NCBI RefSeq assembly: GCF_001971785.1
Contig: NZ_CP019389.1
Coordinates: 3,111,001 to 3,175,000, forward strand
DNA length: 64,000 nt
Origin: Seonamhaeicola sp. S2-3
GTDB taxonomy: Bacteria > Bacteroidota > Bacteroidia > Flavobacteriales > Flavobacteriaceae
Direction of reading: 5' to 3'
Numbering within the stretch: position 1 is the stretch's first letter; each line of letters starts with the position of its first letter. A program made the translations under genes and the position numbers. The notes beneath the pieces were generated by a model. It was not told the origin of the DNA. It saw only the letters and a program-made list of their open reading frames with translations, and ran no database searches. Of the stretch, positions 56,537 to 64,000 are shown piece after piece.

Positions 56537-57061
56537 ATGAAATTATTAGGAATAGGTTCTAGAATTAATCATAATGAATACGGTAAAGGCGTAATTACCA
56601 ACGTAACCTCACAACATTATTGGGTTACTTTTATAGATAAAGGTTTAGAAACTATATATTTAGACAGTAAATTTGATGTTATAGAGGCTGCTTATGATGA
56701 TGTTGATGCAGTGAGTTTTTATGATGTAGAAACTAGTTTGGTAAATATTTTGAAGAAATGGAGTGATGTTAGCGAAATTGTACCCATTGCAGATAAATAT
56801 AAAGGCGGAAAGTTAATTTTACAACCAGCGGATGAAAGTTTAAAACCTTATGAGTTACCTATTGATAAGTTTTTTCATAAAATTATTATGGTAAGAGATA
56901 GGTTGCGTGTTATGGAACAGCGTATTAATGCTAGTGATTTAGATGAACAGGGAAAGATTGATTTACAGCAATATATTACTAGAATTTATGGCAGTTTAAC
57001 CAGTTTTAATGTATTGTTTAAGTCTAAATCTCATAATTTTGTTGGGCAAAGAAGTAAATAA
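56537..57061 (+). CDS. Small protein with Tudor/SH3-like N-terminus
   Basis: The 174-residue cytosolic protein begins IGSRINHNEYGKGVITNVTS, very like the C-terminal Tudor/SH3 module of UvrD-type helicases (GxxVxHxxxGxGxV). The rest is helical with VNILKKWSDVSEIVPIADKY and RLRVMEQRINASDLDEQGKI. No enzyme motif was seen. It is divergent from uvrA, and the 103-bp gap holds both promoters. A link with nucleic acid or RNA polymerase binding is only a guess from the fold. Confidence 0.6.
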   Translation: MKLLGIGSRINHNEYGKGVITNVTSQHYWVTFIDKGLETIYLDSKFDVIEAAYDDVDAVSFYDVETSLVNILKKWSDVSEIVPIADKYKGGKLILQPADESLKPYELPIDKFFHKIIMVRDRLRVMEQRINASDLDEQGKIDLQQYITRIYGSLTSFNVLFKSKSHNFVGQRSK

Positions 57062-57074
57062 GATATTAAATAGG

Positions 57075-57761
57075 TTAATCTGTAACTTTAATATCTGATA
57101 TTTCCATTCCAAAAAACAAAATTTTATGAAATGTAGGCAGGTAAACGCCTGTTTCTGTATGTGTCCAATCTGTCCAAGAGGCTTCTAACCCCTTAATTGG
57201 TAATTCTGATGTCCACATTTTAAAACTATGTGGTTTGCCATTATCATCTAATTGCCATAAGTAAGAATTGCCATTAGAATAGGTTACTAGTAAATCATTA
57301 CCTACAAGTGCTCGTTTTACATTTTGATTAAAAATTCTGAAAGGTGCAAACACCCAAAAAGAGTCATTTTCATAATATTTTATGGCTTTTTCTATGAGTT
57401 CTTCGGCTAAATCGCCATCAACCTGAAAGCTGTGTACAAATGCTTGATGGTTATTTTTGTCTTTTAAATCTAGATTAACTTTATACTGTTTCCAGTAAAC
57501 ATCACAAGTGTTTTTAGATTTTTCCCATTTATAATGATGTCTTTTTTTATACGTCCATTCAAAAACTTCGGTACTTACAAAAGCCTCATAATTTAGGGCA
57601 ATTAGCATTTTGGTAGCTACTGCATCTGCTTGTTTTCCTTCTGTTCCTTGTGGTAAACCTTCGTTATATTTAAAATAGAGAAAGCCAAAAAATAATAGGC
57701 TTGGTAGGGTTAAAAAAATAACAGTACCAAGAATTATTTTTAATATTTTTTTTGGCTTCAA
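57075..57761 (-). CDS. Membrane-anchored periplasmic protein of unknown function
   Basis: The 228-residue protein has one N-terminal membrane helix (about 8-30, LGTVIFLTLPSLLFFGFLYF) and a periplasmic domain with HHYKWEKSKNTCDVYWKQYK and NSYLWQLDDNGKPHSFKMW. It has a strongly aromatic composition. Similar proteins are annotated as hypothetical in Flavobacteriaceae. It converges with the Tudor-like gene (13-bp gap) and is a single unit. Confidence 0.65.
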   Translation of the reverse strand: MKPKKILKIILGTVIFLTLPSLLFFGFLYFKYNEGLPQGTEGKQADAVATKMLIALNYEAFVSTEVFEWTYKKRHHYKWEKSKNTCDVYWKQYKVNLDLKDKNNHQAFVHSFQVDGDLAEELIEKAIKYYENDSFWVFAPFRIFNQNVKRALVGNDLLVTYSNGNSYLWQLDDNGKPHSFKMWTSELPIKGLEASWTDWTHTETGVYLPTFHKILFFGMEISDIKVTD

Positions 57762-57907
57762 AATGTTGTTTTTTAGAGTGTTTTGATTGTTAAAATTATT
57801 AAATAGAATTTAGTTACTGAAAGAAAATTACTAAAAACCGATAGTGTGAATTACTTCTCGATAATCTGCATACTAAGTTTTAGGTAATCTATTAAACTTG
57901 TATTTGG

Positions 57908-58507
57908 TCAAACTACTATTGCATTTAGTTCTTTTAGTTTTATACTTGAAAAATTAATGAGTTCATCAAAAAAAGAAGTGAATTCGTTTTCAAATTCATT
58001 ATAAAACGCTTCTAGTTCGTGTACAGCTTCATTCATGCTAGATCTGTTTTTTGTACGCCTATTCATACCATCTAAAACTCTAGAAATGCCTTTGATTGAA
58101 GCGTAACTTAGTAACCAGTTATCAGTAATCATGTAAGGCATCATTTTTTTAATTCTTAGAGGCAAAATTTCAAAATTGTCTTCTAACGAATCATAAAAAT
58201 CATCAACATAAATATGTAATGGTATTTTAGAATAAGAACTCCAGTTTTTGGCTAGAAAATGGTCATAAAGAATATCTACAATAACACCAGAGTAATGCCC
58301 ATATTTTTCATGTAAACGTTTGGTGCTAATTCTAACTGTTTTATGGGCATCTGTAAAAGTATCAATATGTCTATGGAGTAGGATTCCTACCTGTATATCT
58401 TTCTGATATTTTTTGTAATTACTTCCCTTAATTCCATCTGCAATAAAATTGCCAATAGTTACTAATTTATTATCTCCAGAAAGATATATGTGTGCTAAGT
58501 AGTTCAT
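57908..58507 (-). CDS. acpH: ACP phosphodiesterase-like (AcpH/DUF479) protein
   Basis: The 199-residue protein has the AcpH N-terminus MNYLAHIYLSGDNKLVTIGN with FIADGIKGSNY, and the conserved histidine and aspartate pattern LLHRHIDTFTD and ILYDHFLAKNW. AcpH removes the phosphopantetheine arm from acyl carrier protein and is related to HD-type hydrolases. The motif match is good. The gene is divergent from glmM. Confidence 0.9.
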   Translation of the reverse strand: MNYLAHIYLSGDNKLVTIGNFIADGIKGSNYKKYQKDIQVGILLHRHIDTFTDAHKTVRISTKRLHEKYGHYSGVIVDILYDHFLAKNWSSYSKIPLHIYVDDFYDSLEDNFEILPLRIKKMMPYMITDNWLLSYASIKGISRVLDGMNRRTKNRSSMNEAVHELEAFYNEFENEFTSFFDELINFSSIKLKELNAIVV

Positions 58508-58539
58508 TTGTGAAATTTACAAATTGATTTTAAGTTATG

Positions 58540-58574
58540 TTGAAATGTAAGCTAAAAAAAAATATGTACGTTTG
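58540..58574 (+). promoter_or_regulatory. Promoter of glmM
   Basis: TACGTTTG at 58567-58574 matches TAnnTTTG, with a TTG at 58540-58542 as the -33 element (24 bp spacing). It lies 18 bp upstream of the ATG. Confidence 0.55.
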
Positions 58575-58592
58575 TATAAAGAATAAAATTAT

Positions 58593-59981
58593 ATGACACT
58601 TATAAAATCAATTTCAGGAATTAGAGGAACCATCGGTGGTCAAGTAGGAGATAATTTAACCCCAATTGATGCCGTAAAATTTGCAGCTGCTTATGGTGTT
58701 TGGTTAAAACAAAATAGACCAAATAAAGAAAACTACCGAGTAGTTGTAGGTAGAGATGCACGCATTTCTGGTAAAATGATTCAGAATTTGGTTATGAATA
58801 CGTTAATTGGTCAAGGTATTAATGTTATAAATATTGGGCTTTCAACTACACCAACAGTTGAAGTTGCAGTACCTATGGAACATGCCGATGGTGGAATTAT
58901 TTTAACAGCTAGTCATAACCCTAAACAGTGGAATGCTTTAAAATTATTAAATGAAAAAGGAGAGTTTTTAGATGCTGTTGAAGGCGCTAAAATTTTAGAA
59001 ATAGCAGAAAGTAGTGATATTGATTTTGCAGATGTAGATAGCTTAGGAAAAATAACTAAAAATGATGCGTATATAGATTTACATATTATTGAAGTTTTAG
59101 ATTTACCTTTAGTAACAGTAAAGCCTATTGAAAACGCTAAATTTAGAGTAGTGGTAGATGGTGTAAATTCTACTGGAGGTATTGCTATTCCATTACTTTT
59201 AGAGCGATTAGGAGTTGATGTTATTAAAATTCATTGCGAACCTAACGGACATTTTCCACACAATCCAGAGCCTTTAAAAGAACACTTAACAGATTTGTCT
59301 GAAGCTGTTAAAAAACACAAAGCAGATTTTGGTATTGTAGTAGATCCAGATGTAGACAGACTTGCTTTTATGGATGAAAATGGTGAAATGTTTGGTGAAG
59401 AATACACCCTAGTAGCCTGTGCCGACTATGTTTTGAGTAGAACTCCAGGAAACACTGTAAGTAATATGAGTTCTACTAGAGCTTTAAGAGACGTTACAGA
59501 GAAATATGGAGGTACTTATGAAGCTAGTGCTGTAGGCGAGGTTAACGTGGTTAAACTTATGAAGAAAAATAAAGTAGTAATTGGTGGTGAAGGTAATGGA
59601 GGTATTATTTACCCAGAAGCACACTACGGCCGTGATGCACTTGTTGGTGTAGCATTATTTTTAAGTTTACTAGCCGATAAAAATATGTCTGTTAGTGAGC
59701 TTAGAAAGACATACCCTAACTATTTTATGAGTAAAAAGAAAATACAATTAACACCAGATTTAGATGTTGATGGTATTTTAAAAGAAATAGAAAATCGTTA
59801 CAAAAACGAGCAGTTAACAACTATTGATGGTGTAAAAATAGATTTTCCAGAAAATTGGGTGCATTTACGTAAAAGTAATACAGAACCCATTATAAGAATT
59901 TATACCGAGGCAAAATCACAAGAAGAAGCTAACAATTTGGCAGACAAATTTATTGCAGAAATTAAAGAAATAGCTAATTAA
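58593..59981 (+). CDS. glmM: Phosphoglucosamine mutase (or related phosphohexomutase)
   Basis: The 462-residue alpha-D-phosphohexomutase begins MTLIKSISGIRGTIGGQVGD and has the phosphoserine loop TASHNPKQWNA (Ser near 106), the metal loop DPDVDRLAFMDE, the sugar loop GEGNGGI and the phosphate loop RKSNTEPIIRIYTEA. It interconverts glucosamine-6-phosphate and glucosamine-1-phosphate for UDP-GlcNAc synthesis. The SGIRGT start is the GlmM type of Bacteroidota, but a role as phosphomannomutase is not excluded. The stop overlaps the converging acyltransferase gene by 4 bp. Confidence 0.9.
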   Translation: MTLIKSISGIRGTIGGQVGDNLTPIDAVKFAAAYGVWLKQNRPNKENYRVVVGRDARISGKMIQNLVMNTLIGQGINVINIGLSTTPTVEVAVPMEHADGGIILTASHNPKQWNALKLLNEKGEFLDAVEGAKILEIAESSDIDFADVDSLGKITKNDAYIDLHIIEVLDLPLVTVKPIENAKFRVVVDGVNSTGGIAIPLLLERLGVDVIKIHCEPNGHFPHNPEPLKEHLTDLSEAVKKHKADFGIVVDPDVDRLAFMDENGEMFGEEYTLVACADYVLSRTPGNTVSNMSSTRALRDVTEKYGGTYEASAVGEVNVVKLMKKNKVVIGGEGNGGIIYPEAHYGRDALVGVALFLSLLADKNMSVSELRKTYPNYFMSKKKIQLTPDLDVDGILKEIENRYKNEQLTTIDGVKIDFPENWVHLRKSNTEPIIRIYTEAKSQEEANNLADKFIAEIKEIAN

Positions 59982-60859
59982 TTAGGTTTCTTGTTGCGGT
60001 GTTTCCATCGTTTATGGGTCCAGAAGTAGTACTCTGGGGTTTCGTAAATTTGTTTCTCTAGTTCTTTAAGAAACATATCTGTTAACTCGTAATCTTTATA
60101 AATATTAGAGTTTTCTGCTAAAGTTATTATTTCAGCTTGGTAATAACCACGCTTAACTTTGTTTATTTTTAAATACGCTGTAGAAAAATCTAATTTTTTA
60201 GCTAACCGTTCGGCTCCTGTAAAACATGGTACTTCAATGCCCATAAATTTGCCCCAATAAACTTCTTTTTTTATTTTAGGTGACTGGTCACTTAAAAAAC
60301 CTGTAATAGTTTTTATTCCAGAAGTTTCATAATTAGTTATGGTGTTAATGGTTTCCTTAGTACTTATTAATTCAGTATTAAATTTAGATCGTATATTTCT
60401 AACTAGCTTATCAAAATGTTTATTTCGTAATTTTTTATAAACTCCTAATCCTTTAAAATTAATATAGCACTGTACTACTATAGCCCATTCCCAACTGGCA
60501 TAATGCCCAAATATTAAAATAATACTTTTGTTTAAAGTTTCTAGTCGTTTAAATTCTTCAGGGTTTGTAATTAAAAACCGTTTTTTAAGTTCTTTTTCAG
60601 AAATAGACACGGTTTTAATCATTTCTAAAAACATATCGCATAAATGTTTGTAGAATTTTTTTCTTAAAGAAATAATTTCTTTTTCAGATTTATTAGGAAA
60701 AACAAGCTGTAAATTACTAGTAACTACTTTTTTTCTATACCCTATAATATAATAGAGAAGTAAGTAAACACCATCTGAAATTAAGTAAAGCAATTTAAAC
60801 GGAAGTTTAGAAATACACCATAAAAACGGATAAACAATAATATAAGTTAGTAATTGCAT
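59978..60859 (-). CDS. LpxL-type lipid A / lysophospholipid acyltransferase
   Basis: The 293-residue protein has an N-terminal membrane helix and the HtrB/LpxL fold. The catalytic pair is in FGHYASWEW (His-x4-Glu), and the binding residues are in SDQSPKIKKEVYWGKFMGIE and CFTGAERLAKKLD. It ends with YYFWTHKRWKHRNK, typical of the family. It adds a secondary acyl chain to lipid A or a related lipid at the inner membrane. It is divergent from the rhomboid gene. Confidence 0.92.
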   Translation of the reverse strand: MQLLTYIIVYPFLWCISKLPFKLLYLISDGVYLLLYYIIGYRKKVVTSNLQLVFPNKSEKEIISLRKKFYKHLCDMFLEMIKTVSISEKELKKRFLITNPEEFKRLETLNKSIILIFGHYASWEWAIVVQCYINFKGLGVYKKLRNKHFDKLVRNIRSKFNTELISTKETINTITNYETSGIKTITGFLSDQSPKIKKEVYWGKFMGIEVPCFTGAERLAKKLDFSTAYLKINKVKRGYYQAEIITLAENSNIYKDYELTDMFLKELEKQIYETPEYYFWTHKRWKHRNKKPN

Positions 60860-60921
60860 GAATTAATTTTAGATTTGTAACAGCAAATATATATTAATTT
60901 GATTTTAAACGTTAATACCTT

Positions 60922-61566
60922 ATGGGTGATTTAGATGCAATAACCATTGTAATTATAGCAGCAAATGTATTAGTCTCATTAAAAGGCTTTAATGACTATG
61001 GCTTTTTAGATAAGTATAAGTTTCATGTAGGCGGAGTTCAAAGAGGTGAAAAAATAAGACTTTTCAGTTCAGGGTTTCTGCATATAGATATGCAACATTT
61101 ATTATTTAACATGATTACCTTGTTTTTCTTTGCAAATATTGTGATAGATTATTTGGGTAATGCAGGTTTTGTAGCAGTTTATATAGGGAGTTTGCTATTA
61201 GGTAATTTACTATCACTTTATTTTCATAAAAATGAATACCACTACAGTGCAGTAGGGGCTAGTGGAGCCGTTACAGGAATTTTGTATTCTGCCATTTTGT
61301 TAAGGCCAGAGATGAATTTACTTGTGTTTTTTGTACCTATGCCAGCTTATGTTTTTGGTATTGGGTATTTATTATATTCTATTTACGGAATGAAAAAACG
61401 CATAGGTAATATAGGTCACGATGCGCATTTTGGTGGTGCCATAGGTGGTTATGTTATTACCTTGTTTTTAGCCACTTGGATATTTGAAAGAAACCTACTT
61501 ATGGTAGGGCTTCTAGCAGTACCTATTATACTCTTGTTTATTTTAAGAAAGGCTGGAAAAATATAA
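60922..61566 (+). CDS. Rhomboid intramembrane serine protease
   Basis: The 214-residue protein has about six membrane helices. The catalytic Ser114 is in GASGAVTG and the partner His169 in HDAHFGGAIGG, with the conserved HLLFNMITLFFFA earlier. Rhomboids cut single-span membrane proteins inside the lipid bilayer. The substrate is unknown. It is the last gene before lon on the same strand; the 163-bp gap suggests a separate lon promoter. Confidence 0.94.
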   Translation: MGDLDAITIVIIAANVLVSLKGFNDYGFLDKYKFHVGGVQRGEKIRLFSSGFLHIDMQHLLFNMITLFFFANIVIDYLGNAGFVAVYIGSLLLGNLLSLYFHKNEYHYSAVGASGAVTGILYSAILLRPEMNLLVFFVPMPAYVFGIGYLLYSIYGMKKRIGNIGHDAHFGGAIGGYVITLFLATWIFERNLLMVGLLAVPIILLFILRKAGKI

Positions 61567-61705
61567 TTTTTCTCTATAAACATAGTTGTGGCACACCTAT
61601 TGACTTTATTTAAGTGATTTATCTTTTAGGTTTTGTTAACTTATTGATAATCAAATAATTAAAATTTATTAATACTATAAAGTAGAACAGTTGATTTGTT
61701 TTAAA

Positions 61706-61767
61706 TGACAGATTGACTTAATTATATATATGAAGAAATCTAATTTTATAACGTTTGACAGTTTGTC
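61706..61767 (+). promoter_or_regulatory. TGACA-type repeats around the lon start
   Basis: TGACAGATTGAC lies at 61706-61717, before the lon ATG. A perfect palindrome GACAGTTTGTC lies at 61757-61767, inside codons 10-13. The latter shares the form GACA-N3-TGTC with 9304-9314 in front of clpB. Whether a stress regulator binds is not known. Confidence 0.3.
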
Positions 61768-64000
61768 ATTACAGGAATTTGACGAAAACGCAGAGTTAAT
61801 TCCTTTAATGACTCCCGAAGATGAGGAAGAAATGAATAACGAAGCACTACCCGAAACATTACCAATTCTTTCATTAAGAAACACTGTGTTATTTCCTGGT
61901 GTAGTAATTCCAATTACAGCAGGACGCAATAAATCTGTTAAATTAATAAATGATGCTAATAAAGGTAGTAAAGTCATTGGTGTAGTAGCTCAAAAAGATG
62001 AAGCCATTGAAAACCCTACAGCCAAAGAAATTAATGAAACAGGTACTGTAGCTAGAATTTTGAGGGTTTTAAAAATGCCAGACGGCAATGTAACCGTTAT
62101 TATTCAAGGTAAAAAACGCTTTAAAGTAGCCGAAGTTCTTACAGAAGAACCATACATGACTGCTACTATAAGAGATTTGCCCGAGGTTAAACCAACTCTC
62201 GATAATGATGAGTTTAAAGCTATAATAGAATCTATTAAAGATTTAGCTCTAGAGATTATTAAGGGAAATCCAAACATTCCTAGTGAAGCATCTTTTGCAA
62301 TTAAAAATATAGAGAGTAGTTCATTCTTAATAAATTTTGTGTCGTCTAACATGAATTTAAGTGTTGCAGAAAAACAATCACTTTTAGAAATGGATGACCT
62401 TAAAGAGCGTGCTTTAACTACTCTTAAATATATGAATCTTGAGTATCAAAAATTAGAACTTAAAAATGATATTCAGTCTAAGGTTCAAATGGATATGAGC
62501 CAGCAACAGCGCGAGTATTTCTTGCATCAGCAAATGAAAACCATTCAAGAAGAATTAGGTGGGGTAAGTCATGATGAAGAAATTGAAGAAATGAAAGCCA
62601 AAGCAAAAGAAAAGCTTTGGGATGAAAAAGTTGCTAAGCATTTCAATAAAGAAATAGCAAAGCTACAGCGTATGAATCCGCAAGTAGCAGAATACTCTAT
62701 ACAGCGTAATTATTTAGAGTTATTTTTAGATTTACCTTGGAATGAGTTTAGCGAAGATAAATTCGATTTAAAACGTGCTAAAAAAATACTAGATAGAGAT
62801 CATTACGGTTTAGATGATGTTAAACGAAGAATTATAGAGTATTTGGCAGTACTGAAAATTCGTAATGATATGAAATCGCCTATACTATGTTTATACGGTC
62901 CACCAGGAGTTGGTAAAACATCGTTAGGTAAATCTGTAGCAGAGGCTTTGGGTAGAGAATACGTTAGAATTTCATTAGGTGGTTTACGTGATGAAGCTGA
63001 AATTAGAGGACATAGAAAAACCTATATAGGTGCTATGCCTGGGCGTATTATTCAGAGTTTAAAAAAGGCAGGTACCTCAAACCCCGTTTTTGTTTTAGAT
63101 GAAATAGATAAACTATCTAATTCACATCAAGGAGATCCTTCTTCAGCTATGTTAGAAGTATTAGATCCAGAGCAAAACAGTGAGTTTTATGATAACTTTT
63201 TAGAAATGGGGTATGACCTCTCTAAAGTTATGTTTATAGCCACTTCAAACAGCTTGTCTACCATTCAACCAGCATTGTTAGACCGCATGGAAATAATAAA
63301 CGTAACAGGTTATACTATTGAAGAAAAAGTTGAAATTGCCAAACGTCATTTACTTCCAAAGCAATTAAAAGAACATGGTTTAACAACTAAAGATTTAAAA
63401 ATAGCAAAGCCTCAGTTAGAAAAAATTGTAGAAGGCTACACGCGTGAGTCTGGTGTTCGTGGTTTAGAAAAACAAATAGCAAAAATGGTACGTTATGCTG
63501 CCAAAAATATTGCTATGGAAGAAGAATACAACATTAAAGTATCTAATGAAGATATTATTGAAGTATTAGGAAGTCCTAAATTAGAGCGCGATAAATATGA
63601 AAACAACAACGTAGCTGGGGTAGTTACAGGTTTAGCATGGACTCGTGTTGGTGGCGATATTCTGTTTATAGAATCTATTTTATCAAAAGGAAAAGGAGCC
63701 CTAACCATTACAGGAAACCTAGGTACTGTAATGAAAGAGTCTGCTACCATTGCTATGGAGTATATTAAATCTAATGCAGATGCGTTTGGTATAGATCCAG
63801 AAATATTTGGAAAATACAACGTACATATTCATGTGCCAGAAGGAGCTACTCCAAAAGACGGACCTAGCGCTGGTGTAACCATGTTAACATCATTGGTATC
63901 TTTATTCACTCAAAGAAAAGTAAAGAAAAGTTTAGCCATGACAGGTGAAATTACGCTAAGAGGAAAAGTGCTTCCTGTAGGCGGTATAAAAGAAAAGATT
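61730..64000 (+). CDS. lon: ATP-dependent Lon protease (3' end outside window)
   Basis: The frame is open from the ATG at 61730 to the end (757 residues), so the C-terminus lies beyond the window. Layout: a short acidic N-terminal extension (about 1-40), the Lon substrate-binding domain ([20 protein letters not shown]), a helical part with [19 protein letters not shown], the AAA+ domain with Walker A GPPGVGKT (390-397) and [10 protein letters not shown], and the protease domain with the catalytic Ser713 in DGPSAG. The GGIKEK motif at the very end includes the catalytic lysine. Lon degrades damaged and regulatory proteins. The stop codon was not seen. Confidence 0.97.
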   Translation, partial: MKKSNFITFDSLSLQEFDENAELIPLMTPEDEEEMNNEALPETLPILSLRNTVLFPGVVIPITAGRNKSVKLINDANKGSKVIGVVAQKDEAIENPTAKEINETGTVARILRVLKMPDGNVTVIIQGKKRFKVAEVLTEEPYMTATIRDLPEVKPTLDNDEFKAIIESIKDLALEIIKGNPNIPSEASFAIKNIESSSFLINFVSSNMNLSVAEKQSLLEMDDLKERALTTLKYMNLEYQKLELKNDIQSKVQMDMSQQQREYFLHQQMKTIQEELGGVSHDEEIEEMKAKAKEKLWDEKVAKHFNKEIAKLQRMNPQVAEYSIQRNYLELFLDLPWNEFSEDKFDLKRAKKILDRDHYGLDDVKRRIIEYLAVLKIRNDMKSPILCLYGPPGVGKTSLGKSVAEALGREYVRISLGGLRDEAEIRGHRKTYIGAMPGRIIQSLKKAGTSNPVFVLDEIDKLSNSHQGDPSSAMLEVLDPEQNSEFYDNFLEMGYDLSKVMFIATSNSLSTIQPALLDRMEIINVTGYTIEEKVEIAKRHLLPKQLKEHGLTTKDLKIAKPQLEKIVEGYTRESGVRGLEKQIAKMVRYAAKNIAMEEEYNIKVSNEDIIEVLGSPKLERDKYENNNVAGVVTGLAWTRVGGDILFIESILSKGKGALTITGNLGTVMKESATIAMEYIKSNADAFGIDPEIFGKYNVHIHVPEGATPKDGPSAGVTMLTSLVSLFTQRKVKKSLAMTGEITLRGKVLPVGGIKEKI

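Overview
The window is chromosomal DNA from a member of the Bacteroidota, most likely a marine-type Flavobacteriaceae. The reasons are low GC, almost no Shine-Dalgarno sequences, promoters with the -7 element TAnnTTTG (in front of the SRP RNA, glyA, glmM and an ABC-F gene), many SPII lipoproteins, a LytS/LytTR pair with a two-component propeller sensor, a fused 2-oxoacid dehydrogenase E1, plant-type glutaminyl cyclotransferase, and DUF6266 and Bacteroidota-style leucine-rich-repeat remnants. No tRNA, rRNA, CRISPR array, transposase or phage gene was seen.

Layout. 0-16.8 kb is metabolism and proteostasis: a 5'-truncated tricorn-like protease, the 5-oxoprolinase operon pxpABC, deoC-deoD with a second degenerate deoC, clpB, a YtxJ-like thiol protein, a gamma-glutamylcyclotransferase-like protein, an RluA-type pseudouridine synthase, a methyltransferase, a lipoprotein, fahA and glyA. 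16.8-33.7 kb is the accessory part. It holds a membrane-anchored protein of unknown function, an eroded leucine-rich-repeat gene, three clusters of palindromic dispersed repeats, a nine-gene run coding only for exported proteins (including an OmpA-domain lipoprotein), a LytTR response regulator and its propeller histidine kinase, a membrane-anchored HerA-like ATPase between 116-bp direct repeats, a 13-unit 10-bp tandem array and a DUF6266 stub. 33.8-64 kb returns to core genes: glutaminyl cyclotransferase, SRP RNA, an SDR, an ABC-F ATPase, PAP2 phosphatase, pheT, an arsenic resistance operon (arsR, DUF6428, arsC-like, acr3), DoxX, E1 fusion, an M1-like barrel protein, LOG protein, uvrA, acpH, glmM, an LpxL-type acyltransferase, rhomboid protease and the 5' part of lon.

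How genes work together. pxpABC should open 5-oxoproline to glutamate. deoC and deoD break down deoxynucleosides. The ars genes form a sensor, reductase and efflux set with two copies of a probable ArsR operator. The kinase and LytTR regulator at 26.3-30.1 kb lie just upstream of the exported-protein operon. The gap between them carries an 11-bp direct repeat with a 21-bp period, the spacing expected of a LytTR target. This regulator-plus-envelope-operon block is the best candidate here for an undescribed system. The other strong oddities are a DeoC paralogue without its second active-site lysine, an M1-like outer-membrane barrel protein without HExxH, and the repeat-bracketed HerA gene.
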